Source: an uncultured Pedobacter sp.
GTDB lineage: Bacteria; Bacteroidota; Bacteroidia; Sphingobacteriales; Sphingobacteriaceae
Length of the DNA stretch: 11,492 bases
Assembly (NCBI RefSeq): GCF_946479715.1
Contig: NZ_CAMLHF010000181.1
Location: forward strand, 1-11,492
Direction: 5' to 3'
Made by a program: the position numbers and the translations under genes. Of this stretch, positions 1-5,839 are shown piece by piece (within the stretch, counting starts at the first letter, position 1; the number at the start of each line of letters is the position of its first letter). The notes beneath the pieces are model-generated. The model did no database searches and had not been told where the DNA came from. It saw only the letters and a program-made list of their open reading frames with translations.

Positions 1-759
1 CAGTTTTACGCGCAATCATTTATTTAAAACACGTTTAATTTCTATTTTAACTACTCCAGATAAATTCTTTTGTGGTGTATAGCCTTTGCAACCCCTTTCT
101 TTGTAATATTCGGTTCATGGAGCGATAAGGTGGGCCGAAAGTGGATTATGCTGACCGGGATGCTACTGGGGATTATTTTTTACAGGCCAATATATCAGAT
201 ATTTCTAGATGATACCGATGTAACCAAGATAGAGCAGAAAGATATTAAAGAAATTTCCAACCCCGTAGTTACAAGAACCTTGATTGAAAACACTTCAGAT
301 AGTTTAATTACCACCACATCTCAGGTTACGTTATTAAGCGGAGCATCGTTTACAAAAATACAGGCGCATACTAAGTACGCAGATTTAAGTAAGCCCGTAA
401 GTATTTCACCTGATGCTTTTAAGGATAAAAAACTTTCTACTCCTGTTTTTTGGAAATTTGTATTCCTTATTTTCTTTCAGATTTTGCTGGTAACAATGGT
501 ATATGGCCCTATTGCCGCATTTTTAGTAGAGTTGTTTCCAACCAAAATAAGGTATACATCTATGTCGCTGCCATACCATGTGGGCAATGGAGTATTTGGA
601 GGCTTGGTGCCTTTTATTGCAACGCTTATAGCTAGTTTCTCGGGTTCTACACCATTATCTGGTTTGTGGTATCCAATTGGAATAGCCGCATTAAGTTTTG
701 TTATAGGCGCGATTTATTTATCGAATAAAAAGCCGGATCATGGCGAGGCTGATCATTAA
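1..759 (+). pseudogene. MFS transporter (MHS/ProP-like), C-terminal half, two in-frame stops
   Basis: Reading from base 1, the frame gives QFYAQSFI, TAA (25-27), NTFNFYFNYSR, TAA (61-63), then ILLWCIAFATPFFVIFG and an open frame to the stop at 757-759. The peptide on both sides of the stops fits the metabolite:H+ symporter branch of the major facilitator superfamily without a gap, so these look like nonsense changes and not a gene boundary; the first TAA is one C-to-T step from CAA (Gln). The open part carries the loop motif SDKVGRK, a roughly 85-residue soluble insert after FYRPIYQ, the family-typical LVELFPTKIRYTSMSLPYH, and about five membrane helices. A TTG at 70 could restart translation, but that product would lack the N-terminal helix bundle. 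The gene is also cut by the window edge. Readthrough or sequencing error are the alternatives. Confidence 0.68.
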
Positions 760-780
760 TCAATTAAAAGAGAAATTACG

Positions 781-1020
781 ATGAACGGATTAAAAAAAGC
801 ATTAGGAATATTCTGGATCTTACTAGGTCCGGCATCTATCATATTTATGTTTATACAGGCTATTGAAAAAGTAGGCCTTGCCCCGGAAGGAGTGGCAAAA
901 ACAAACACAGCTTTACAATGGGGGATTATCCTATTTATTTTTATCCCCATCAGTGCAGGCCTGGTTGTTTTCGGCTATTACGCCTTAAAAGGGGAGTATG
1001 ATAAACTCCCAGAAGATTAA
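781..1020 (+). CDS. small two-helix membrane protein downstream of MFS transporter
   Basis: This 79-residue protein has two hydrophobic segments (about residues 8-27 and 47-67) joined by a short polar stretch, so it should sit in the inner membrane as a hairpin. It starts 21 bases after the transporter stop on the same strand, with an A-rich leader and no clear Shine-Dalgarno site, which suggests co-transcription with the transporter. It resembles small Bacteroidota proteins that follow MFS transporters; from memory this may be the family catalogued as DUF6814, but I could not verify that. A role as a transporter accessory subunit is inference from position only. The frame is intact although the transporter is broken. 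The stop codon lies one base from the stop of the opposing methyltransferase gene. Confidence 0.8.
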   Translation: MNGLKKALGIFWILLGPASIIFMFIQAIEKVGLAPEGVAKTNTALQWGIILFIFIPISAGLVVFGYYALKGEYDKLPED

Positions 1021-1021
1021 C

Positions 1022-2206
1022 CTACAATACTCTTAACAGCAATCCTTTTAGGTATTCGCCTTCAGGAAAAGAAATGCGCACAGGGTGATCTTCGGGTTGG
1101 CTAAACTGCTTAATGATTTGCACTTCCTTACCTGCATCTAATGCTGCCCAGGCAATGATCTGTTTAAAAGTTTCTAAATCTACCGCACCAGAGCAAGAGA
1201 AAGTAGCCAGGATACCACCGCTTTCAAGCAGAAGCATGCCAAGTCTGTTTAAGTCTTTATAGGCACGTGCAGCCCTGTCTAATGCAGAACGTGATGGTGC
1301 ATATTTTGGTGGATCAAGTACTAAAACATCAAATTTCTTACCCTCTTCTTTAAATACGCGCAGTTGCTTGTTTACGTCAGATTGGATGCTGGTTTGTTTA
1401 TCCTGAGCAAGTCCGTTGAGGTTCAGGTTGTGCTGTAGAGTTTCTATGGCAAGAGCAGAGCTGTCTACACTAGTTACATGAGATGCACCTTCTTTTAAGC
1501 TATTTAATGAAAAACCACCACTATAGCAGAAACAATCTAATACCGTTTTGTCTTTAGTATATTCAGCAAGAATTAATCTGTTGTCTCGTTGATCACAATA
1601 AAAGCCTGATTTTTGCCCGTCCGCAATATTGATGTGGTAAACAACTCCATTTTCCTTCACTTCAATAAATTCAGGAGGAGTCTCTCCCCATAACAAGCCT
1701 TGGGTAGCTTCCAGGTTTTCGTGTTTACGCGCTCCGGCATCACTTTTATCAAATATTCCGGTAGGGTTTAACTCTTCCCTCAAAATATCGATGATATCAT
1801 CTTTCACTGTTTCTATACCAGCACTTAAAATCTGCAAAGAAAGGAAATCAGCATATTTGTCTACAATTAAGCCCGGTAAAAAATCAGCCTCACTAAATAC
1901 AAGTCTGCAGGTATTGGTATTTTCACTTAATACATGTTTGCGGGATGCAATTGCGCTTTTAAGCTTTTGCTGATACCAGGCTTTGTTTACTTCGGTGTTT
2001 TGGTCCCATTCTAGCAGACGTAATGCCACTCTTGATTGGTCGTTGTAATAGGCATAAGCTAGAAACTCTTTCTCTGCCGACCATACAGATACGATTTCGC
2101 CATTTAAAGGCTTGCCTTTAACCTTATCAAGTGCACCAGAAAAAATCCAGGGGTGGCGAAGTACGGCAGCTTTTTCTTTGCCTTTTTTGAGTATTACATC
2201 GATCAT
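1022..2206 (-). CDS. rlmI: class I SAM-dependent rRNA methyltransferase, RlmI-like
   Basis: Predicted cytosolic 23S rRNA (cytosine-C5) methyltransferase of the RlmI type, 394 residues against about 396 in E. coli. An N-terminal PUA-like domain (about 1-70, with RHPWIFSGAL) should bind RNA. The central part has the family stretch GQKSGFYCDQRDNR (about 197-210), SAM motif I VLDCFCYSGGFS (222-233), the catalytic-loop motif DPPKYAP (298-304) and FSCSG (336-340), whose Cys338 is the likely catalytic nucleophile. I chose the ATG at 2206: a longer frame opens at 2236, but the family begins near MIDVILKKGKEKA, and a TAnnTTTG box (2218-2211) lies between the two starts. It follows the exporter gene on the same strand after 133 bases. 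The exact target base (E. coli C1962) is inferred by homology. Confidence 0.88.
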   Translation of the reverse strand: MIDVILKKGKEKAAVLRHPWIFSGALDKVKGKPLNGEIVSVWSAEKEFLAYAYYNDQSRVALRLLEWDQNTEVNKAWYQQKLKSAIASRKHVLSENTNTCRLVFSEADFLPGLIVDKYADFLSLQILSAGIETVKDDIIDILREELNPTGIFDKSDAGARKHENLEATQGLLWGETPPEFIEVKENGVVYHINIADGQKSGFYCDQRDNRLILAEYTKDKTVLDCFCYSGGFSLNSLKEGASHVTSVDSSALAIETLQHNLNLNGLAQDKQTSIQSDVNKQLRVFKEEGKKFDVLVLDPPKYAPSRSALDRAARAYKDLNRLGMLLLESGGILATFSCSGAVDLETFKQIIAWAALDAGKEVQIIKQFSQPEDHPVRISFPEGEYLKGLLLRVL

Positions 2207-2210
2207 GGCA

Positions 2211-2218
2211 CAAAGATA
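2211..2218 (-). promoter_or_regulatory. candidate -7 box TATCTTTG abutting rlmI start
   Basis: On the minus strand the bases read TATCTTTG, a full match to the Bacteroidota -7 consensus TAnnTTTG, only four bases before the chosen ATG. Transcription would start at or next to the start codon, giving a leaderless or nearly leaderless mRNA. No convincing -33 TTG is seen at the usual spacing, so confidence is moderate. Confidence 0.4.
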
Positions 2219-2256
2219 AAGGAAAAAAATTAGCATTCTCTTCCGAGTCTGGCATC

Positions 2257-2284
2257 TGTTGCCCGCTGTGCTAAATGGGCAACA
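2257..2284. repeat. 8-bp stem hairpin between lysE-like gene and rlmI
   Basis: TGTTGCCC (2257-2264) and GGGCAACA (2277-2284) form a perfect 8-bp stem around a 12-base loop. It lies downstream of the exporter stop and upstream of rlmI, both on the minus strand. No T-run follows directly on that strand, so it is not a canonical intrinsic terminator; it could be an mRNA 3'-end stabiliser, a factor-assisted terminator or an operator. Confidence 0.4.
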
Positions 2285-2339
2285 ACGCCTAGGACTCCTC
2301 TGAGAAACTAATTTTTTTAGAAAATATGAGGGCTAGCAA

Positions 2340-2975
2340 CTACTTTTCTTTGCTTAATGCCATTTTTATAGCTAACGAAGCCAAAACACTTGCCATGAAC
2401 CATTTCTGGATTTTCACCCAGCCCGGGCTTTTTGAAAAGAACAGGGCTACTTTTGAGGCAGTTAGTACGATGATAAAGTTAATAGTAAAGCTGATGCTTA
2501 CCTGGGTAATGCCTAGCTGCAGACTTTGTATGAATACCGAGCCATATTCCTGCTTTATAAAGTAAGGAAAAAAAGATAAATAGAATACCGCAACTTTAGG
2601 ATTCAATACGGTAGTTAGTACCCCGATCTTGAACAATTTGGCCGGTTTGTCATTAGCCAGGTTTTGTCTGACCTCGAAAAGACTTTTTCCGTTTGGCTTA
2701 ATTGCTTGATAGGCAAGGTACAGCAGATATAGTACCCCTAGTGTTTTAATGGTAGTGTATACAAAAGGTACGGCAAAGAGCACAGCGGTTAGACCTGCAG
2801 AAACCATGACAATGTGAAAGAGAAATCCAGAGATGATTCCTGCCAGTGAAATTAGTCCCGATCGCTGTCCTTGGGTAATGGAACGGGATATTAAATAGAT
2901 CATATTTGGGCCGGGGCTGATCACCAGGATCAACGCGGCCAGGGCGAAATAGGAAATCTCTTTAAGCGGTATCAT
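2340..2975 (-). CDS. LysE/RhtB family amino-acid exporter
   Basis: This 211-residue inner-membrane protein has the usual length and look of the LysE/RhtB family, whose members export amino acids such as lysine, threonine or homoserine lactone. The family signature is present: an N-terminal helix ending ALILVISPGPNMIYLISRS (about 13-31) followed by QGQRSGLISLAGIISGFL. Further hydrophobic segments lie at about 43-70, 75-95, 118-137, 150-175 and 190-207, giving about six helices, and LNPKVAVFYLSFFP (about 124-137) is the second conserved block. The start is the ATG at 2975, preceded about 36 bases upstream by a minus-strand TATATTTG box. The substrate cannot be told from sequence. It is divergent from csaA. 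Confidence 0.88.
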   Translation of the reverse strand: MIPLKEISYFALAALILVISPGPNMIYLISRSITQGQRSGLISLAGIISGFLFHIVMVSAGLTAVLFAVPFVYTTIKTLGVLYLLYLAYQAIKPNGKSLFEVRQNLANDKPAKLFKIGVLTTVLNPKVAVFYLSFFPYFIKQEYGSVFIQSLQLGITQVSISFTINFIIVLTASKVALFFSKSPGWVKIQKWFMASVLASLAIKMALSKEK

Positions 2976-3011
2976 TGGGGTAGGAATTGGTACGTTAAGG
3001 GCCTTGCGTTA

Positions 3012-3019
3012 CAAATATA
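3012..3019 (-). promoter_or_regulatory. candidate -7 box TATATTTG for the LysE-family gene
   Basis: The minus strand reads TATATTTG here, a full TAnnTTTG match, which would give a leader of roughly 30 bases before the ATG at 2975. No clear -33 element is present. The position in a divergent intergenic region supports promoter function. Confidence 0.45.
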
Positions 3020-3075
3020 TGTAGAAGAGTAGAGATATGATAGGCAGTATTGCCGATAAGTTGTAATTTTATCGC

Positions 3076-3411
3076 ATGGAAGAAATAACCTGGAATGATT
3101 TTGAAAAAGTAGAACTTCGGGCAGGAACTATTCTTGAAGTCTTTGATTTTCCGGAGGCGAGGAAGCCAGCTTATAAAATAAAGGTAGATTTTGGCGAGCT
3201 TGGAATCAGGATGAGTAGTGCCCAGATTACAGCACATTATAGTAAAGAAGAGTTGGTTGGTAAACAAATAGTAGGAGTGGTTAATTTTCCTAAAAAACAG
3301 ATAGGAAAATTTATGTCAGAGTTTTTGGTAACAGGCTTTGCCGACGAAAATGGGGATATTGTATTAACAGCCTTAAATGGTAAAGTGCCTAACGGCAGTA
3401 AATTGTGCTAA
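3076..3411 (+). CDS. csaA: CsaA-type tRNA-binding protein
   Basis: A 111-residue, single-domain protein of the CsaA / EMAP-II-like tRNA-binding OB-fold family, close to the usual length of about 110. It opens with [17 protein letters not shown] (6-22), the conserved first strand of the fold, followed by [19 protein letters not shown] and the conserved [40 protein letters not shown] core. These proteins are dimers that bind tRNA, and chaperone activity has been described for some. The stop codon (3409-3411) abuts the ATG of tadA with no gap, so the two are translationally coupled. The bases TAATTTTA at 3064-3071 resemble a -7 box with one mismatch but lie very close to the ATG. Confidence 0.9.
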   Translation: MEEITWNDFEKVELRAGTILEVFDFPEARKPAYKIKVDFGELGIRMSSAQITAHYSKEELVGKQIVGVVNFPKKQIGKFMSEFLVTGFADENGDIVLTALNGKVPNGSKLC

Positions 3412-3885
3412 ATGAGTTATTATAATTTTTCAGAAGAAGAGAACCCTGCCGCAGAAGATGAGCATTACATGCTTTTAGCACTTCAGGAAGCCCAAAAAGC
3501 ATTTGACGCAGAAGAGATTCCAATTGGGGCAATAGTGGTATGTAAAGGCCGGATAGTGGGTCGGGGGCATAACTTAACCGAACAGTTAAATGATGTAACT
3601 GCCCATGCCGAAATGCAGGCATTTACGGCAGCTTCGCAAACTCTTGGGGGCAAATATTTAAAAGAGTGCACCTTGTACGTAACTGTTGAACCTTGTGTAA
3701 TGTGCGCAGGCGCAAGCTATTGGACCCAGATCGGTCGCATCGTTTACGGGGCTCCTGAACCAAAAAGAGGATTTACTACTAAAGGCGCATCTCTATTGCA
3801 TCCAAAAACAATTCTACAAGGAAATGTTTTGGCCCTACAGTGTGGGAATCTGATGAAACGTTTTTTTATAAATAAAAGGGGGTAA
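3412..3885 (+). CDS. tadA: tRNA adenosine(34) deaminase TadA-like nucleoside deaminase
   Basis: A 157-residue zinc-dependent cytidine/adenosine deaminase fold. The zinc ligands and catalytic acid are visible: His65 and Glu67 in THAHAE-type context (TAHAEMQAF, 63-71) and Cys95/Cys98 in VEPCVMCAGA (92-101). Asn54 in GHNL and the later RGFTTKGASLLHP stretch also fit TadA, which converts A34 to inosine in the anticodon of tRNA-Arg; E. coli TadA is 167 residues. The C-terminal FF motif (MKRFF, about 149-153) is likewise TadA-like. A generic nucleoside or guanine deaminase is the alternative, but PCVMCAGA favours TadA. It directly follows csaA, forming a two-gene tRNA-related unit. Confidence 0.82.
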   Translation: MSYYNFSEEENPAAEDEHYMLLALQEAQKAFDAEEIPIGAIVVCKGRIVGRGHNLTEQLNDVTAHAEMQAFTAASQTLGGKYLKECTLYVTVEPCVMCAGASYWTQIGRIVYGAPEPKRGFTTKGASLLHPKTILQGNVLALQCGNLMKRFFINKRG

Positions 3886-3924
3886 TATTGACAAATAATT
3901 GAACAAAACTTAACCTCCGAATGT

Positions 3925-3932
3925 TATATTTG
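3925..3932 (+). promoter_or_regulatory. candidate -7 box TATATTTG for the superoxide dismutase gene
   Basis: TATATTTG matches TAnnTTTG fully. A TTG at 3899-3901 lies 23 bases upstream, slightly farther than the usual spacing of about 19. Use of this box would give an untranslated leader of about 100 bases, long for this window, containing a small GGGA-TTTAG-TCCC stem (3962-3974). Confidence 0.5.
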
Positions 3933-4041
3933 CTCAGTTGAATTGTTTTCTGGTTGTTTCTGGGATTTAGTCCCGAACTTTTGAAATACAATTGAACCAA
4001 GATTGTCCGAAAATATTTTTTAAACTTAAATCATAAATAAT

Positions 4042-4647
4042 ATGGCTTTTGAATTACCTGCGTTACCATACGCAACAGATGCATTAGAACCGCATATCGA
4101 TAAACAAACTATGGAAATTCACCATGGTAAACATCACCAGGCTTACGTTACAAACTTAAATAAAGCTTTAGAAGGCAAGCCAGAGGCAAGCCAAAGCATC
4201 GAAGAAATCGTTAAAAACATTTCTAAATTTCCAGCTGCTGTTAGAAACAATGGCGGTGGTCATTATAACCACTCTTTATTCTGGGAAGTTATTGGTCCAA
4301 ATAAAGGTGGCGAGCCTAAAGGTGAATTAGCTGAAGCAATCAATGCAGCTTTTGGCTCTTTCGCTGATTTCAAAACTAAATTTGCTGAAGCAGGTGCAAC
4401 TCGTTTTGGTTCAGGATGGGCTTGGTTAAGCGTTGGTGCTGATAAAAAATTAGTAGTTTCTTCTACTCCTAATCAAGATAATCCGTTAATGGATATCGCA
4501 GAGGTAAAAGGTTCACCAATTTTAGGTATGGATGTTTGGGAACACGCATACTACTTAAAATATCAAAACAGACGTCCTGATTATATTTCAGCTTTCTGGA
4601 ATGTAGTTAACTGGGATGCTGTTGCAGAACGTTTCAAAAAAGCATAA
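4042..4647 (+). CDS. sodA: superoxide dismutase, Mn/Fe family (Mn-type or cambialistic)
   Basis: A 201-residue Fe/Mn superoxide dismutase that dismutates superoxide to peroxide and oxygen. The metal ligands are His27 (MEIHHGKHH), His77 (HYNHSLFW), Asp164 and His168 ([12 protein letters not shown]). The outer-sphere glutamine is Gln145 in NQDNPLM, and Gly73 occupies the position that holds glutamine in Fe-type enzymes; both features point to the Mn-type, although Bacteroidota enzymes of this kind can be cambialistic. There is no signal peptide, so it should be cytosolic. The gene has its own -7 box, a leader of about 100 bases and a strong terminator, so it is probably monocistronic. Its AT-rich codon choice (many TTA, GCT, AAA) looks like that of a highly expressed gene. 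Confidence 0.95.
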   Translation: MAFELPALPYATDALEPHIDKQTMEIHHGKHHQAYVTNLNKALEGKPEASQSIEEIVKNISKFPAAVRNNGGGHYNHSLFWEVIGPNKGGEPKGELAEAINAAFGSFADFKTKFAEAGATRFGSGWAWLSVGADKKLVVSSTPNQDNPLMDIAEVKGSPILGMDVWEHAYYLKYQNRRPDYISAFWNVVNWDAVAERFKKA

Positions 4648-4657
4648 TTTACTTAAC

Positions 4658-4672
4658 TTCCGTCAGACGGAA
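4658..4672. repeat. 15-bp near-palindrome TTCCGTC-A-GACGGAA
   Basis: Two 7-base arms match perfectly around a single central A. It lies 11 bases after the superoxide dismutase stop and 8 bases before the intrinsic terminator stem. As RNA it would fold as a 6-bp stem with a CAG loop; as DNA it has the form of a dimer-binding operator, 63 bases before the regulator start codon. Confidence 0.6.
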
Positions 4673-4679
4673 ATTATAT

Positions 4680-4714
4680 AAAAGGCCCCGATGCGAATCA
4701 TAGGGGCCTTTTTT
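4680..4714 (+). terminator. intrinsic terminator after superoxide dismutase
   Basis: AAAAGGCCCC (4680-4689) pairs with GGGGCCTTTT (4703-4712) and the T-run continues to 4714. The 13-base loop could add a small inner GAT-GCGA-ATC stem with a GNRA tetraloop. The GC-rich stem followed by T residues is the canonical form. It insulates the dismutase gene from the regulator that starts 20 bases later. Confidence 0.92.
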
Positions 4715-4734
4715 GATTTGCGTTACTTGATTAA

Positions 4735-5307
4735 ATGAACAATCTATTAAAATATATTCATTCGCTAACTACATTTTCCGATACAAGCTGGGAACTGCTT
4801 CAACCTGCATTAAGCCCTAAAGTGTTTAAGAAAAATGAGTTCCTATTAAAAGAGGGACAGATTTGTAATTCACTGTTTTACATAGATGATGGCTATTGTA
4901 AAAGCTATTACGAAATTGATGGAGTTATAAAAAACACAGGGTTTTTCTTTGAAAATGACATTGCAACAAACATCAACAGTTTTGGCAATGGGCTGAAATC
5001 CGAATTTAATATCATCGCCTGTGAACCATTAACAGTAGTCATTTTTGATAAGAATAAATTGTTTCAAGCAGCAAAACAAGCAGTTGAAATAGAGACTTTA
5101 GGACGTAGTTGTATCCGCTTGTTTGCCTCTAAACAGGAAGAATTTGCAAATCTATTTAAGATTTATTCGGCTCAAGAGCGCCTGGAATATATAGAAACCA
5201 AACATCCTGAACTCCTGCAAAGGGTCTCGCTCTCTCAGTTAGCTTCATTTCTTGGTGTTTCAAGGGAAACCTTAAGCAGAATACGCAAAAGAAGAACTCT
5301 TTCGTGA
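4735..5307 (+). CDS. Crp/Fnr family transcriptional regulator
   Basis: A 190-residue protein with an N-terminal cyclic-nucleotide-binding-like beta-roll (about 14-115), a dimerisation helix (about 112-140) and a C-terminal winged helix-turn-helix (about 164-186, VSLSQLASFLGVSRETLSRIRK). The recognition helix keeps Arg177, Glu178 and Arg182 in the R-E-x3-R arrangement that contacts TGTGA half-sites in E. coli CRP. The cAMP-pocket motif (GExxxxRSA) and an N-terminal FNR-type cysteine cluster are absent, so the effector is unknown and it may bind none. It ends at the HTH with little after it. It starts 20 bases after a strong terminator with no clear -7 box between. A perfect CRP-type site lies four bases after its stop, ahead of the VOC gene. 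Confidence 0.87.
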   Translation: MNNLLKYIHSLTTFSDTSWELLQPALSPKVFKKNEFLLKEGQICNSLFYIDDGYCKSYYEIDGVIKNTGFFFENDIATNINSFGNGLKSEFNIIACEPLTVVIFDKNKLFQAAKQAVEIETLGRSCIRLFASKQEEFANLFKIYSAQERLEYIETKHPELLQRVSLSQLASFLGVSRETLSRIRKRRTLS

Positions 5308-5310
5308 TTT

Positions 5311-5326
5311 TGTGACGATTGTCACA
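5311..5326. promoter_or_regulatory. perfect CRP/FNR-type operator TGTGAC-GATT-GTCACA
   Basis: The 16 bases form a perfect dyad that also matches the E. coli CRP consensus TGTGA-N6-TCACA at all ten specified positions. It lies between the stop of the Crp/Fnr-family gene and the VOC gene start. Relative to a candidate -7 box at 5349-5356, its centre (5318.5) falls roughly 41-45 bases before the expected transcription start, the position of a class II activator site. Confidence 0.72.
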
Positions 5327-5348
5327 GGTCATTAGCCTTTTCATTTTC

Positions 5349-5356
5349 CAACTTTG
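5349..5356 (+). promoter_or_regulatory. candidate -7 box CAACTTTG for the VOC gene
   Basis: CAACTTTG matches TAnnTTTG except for the first base. No -33 TTG is seen at the expected place, which would fit a promoter that depends on an activator bound at the dyad just upstream. Support is indirect. Confidence 0.35.
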
Positions 5357-5385
5357 TAGAAATAGGCTTTTATAAAAAAAACATC

Positions 5386-5796
5386 ATGGAATTACTTAAG
5401 AAAATTGATAAAAACACTAATATTTTAACTTGGTTTGAAATCCCTGTAACAGACACGGAAAGGGCAAAGACTTTTTATGAAACCATTTTAGATATTGAAA
5501 TGGTTAAAAGAGCAGATGGGAACGACGAAGCTGTTTTCTTTCCATTTGATCCTAATGTTGTTCAGGCGACATCCGGAAGGATTACGGGAGTATTGTCAAA
5601 AACAGAGAGAAACAGTCCGTCTGGTAACGGGACGATAGTTTATATTAATGCGAGTCCAAACATTGAAGCTGTTCTTAATAAAGTTGAACAGGCAGGAGGA
5701 AAGATTATTGCGCCTAAAACACTGATTCCTGCGGGATATATTGCAATTATTCTGGACACAGAAGGAAACAAAATCGGACTTCATGCAGAAAAGTAA
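5386..5796 (+). CDS. VOC (glyoxalase/bleomycin-resistance fold) family protein
   Basis: A 136-residue protein of the vicinal-oxygen-chelate superfamily. It shows the two beta-alpha-beta-beta-beta modules expected: module one begins LTWFEIPVTDTERAKTFYETIL (about 14-35) and module two begins IVYINASPNIEAVLNKVEQAGGKI (about 84-107), ending with YIAIILDTEGNKIGLHAE. This subgroup is small, cytosolic and usually of unknown substrate; the glutamates near the C-terminus could serve as a metal ligand, but the full set of ligands is not evident. It follows the Crp/Fnr-type operator and may be controlled by the upstream regulator. It is convergent with oxyR, with a 24-bp palindrome at the junction. No specific reaction can be assigned. 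Confidence 0.85.
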   Translation: MELLKKIDKNTNILTWFEIPVTDTERAKTFYETILDIEMVKRADGNDEAVFFPFDPNVVQATSGRITGVLSKTERNSPSGNGTIVYINASPNIEAVLNKVEQAGGKIIAPKTLIPAGYIAIILDTEGNKIGLHAEK

Positions 5797-5815
5797 AGGG
5801 TGTATGCTAGTGAAA

Positions 5816-5839
5816 TAGGGATATAAATTTATATCCCTA
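5816..5839. repeat. 24-bp perfect palindrome at the voc/oxyR convergence
   Basis: TAGGGATATAAA (5816-5827) is followed immediately by its exact reverse complement (5828-5839). The oxyR stop codon (5831-5829 on the minus strand) and its last codons lie inside it. On the plus strand a T-rich stretch (5848-5860) follows, so it may serve as a bidirectional transcription end for the two convergent genes; the minus strand has no T-run after it. Confidence 0.65.

Noticed and set aside
3064..3071. TAATTTTA as a -7 box for csaA
   Set aside because: It mismatches the consensus at the final G and would start transcription at or beyond the ATG; too weak to call.
2995..3267. 90-codon open frame on the minus strand
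   Set aside because: It lies opposite the csaA coding sequence, shows no family resemblance, and its composition reflects the opposite strand.
3897..3997. Direct repeat AATTGAAC at 3897-3904 and 3990-3997 upstream of the dismutase gene
   Set aside because: Eight AT-rich bases repeated over 100 bases of AT-rich DNA is compatible with chance.
4662..4672. TCAGACGG within the near-palindrome resembles the Neisseria DNA uptake sequence
   Set aside because: Only an 8-base partial match, in a genome that looks like Bacteroidota; the dyad symmetry explains the bases better.
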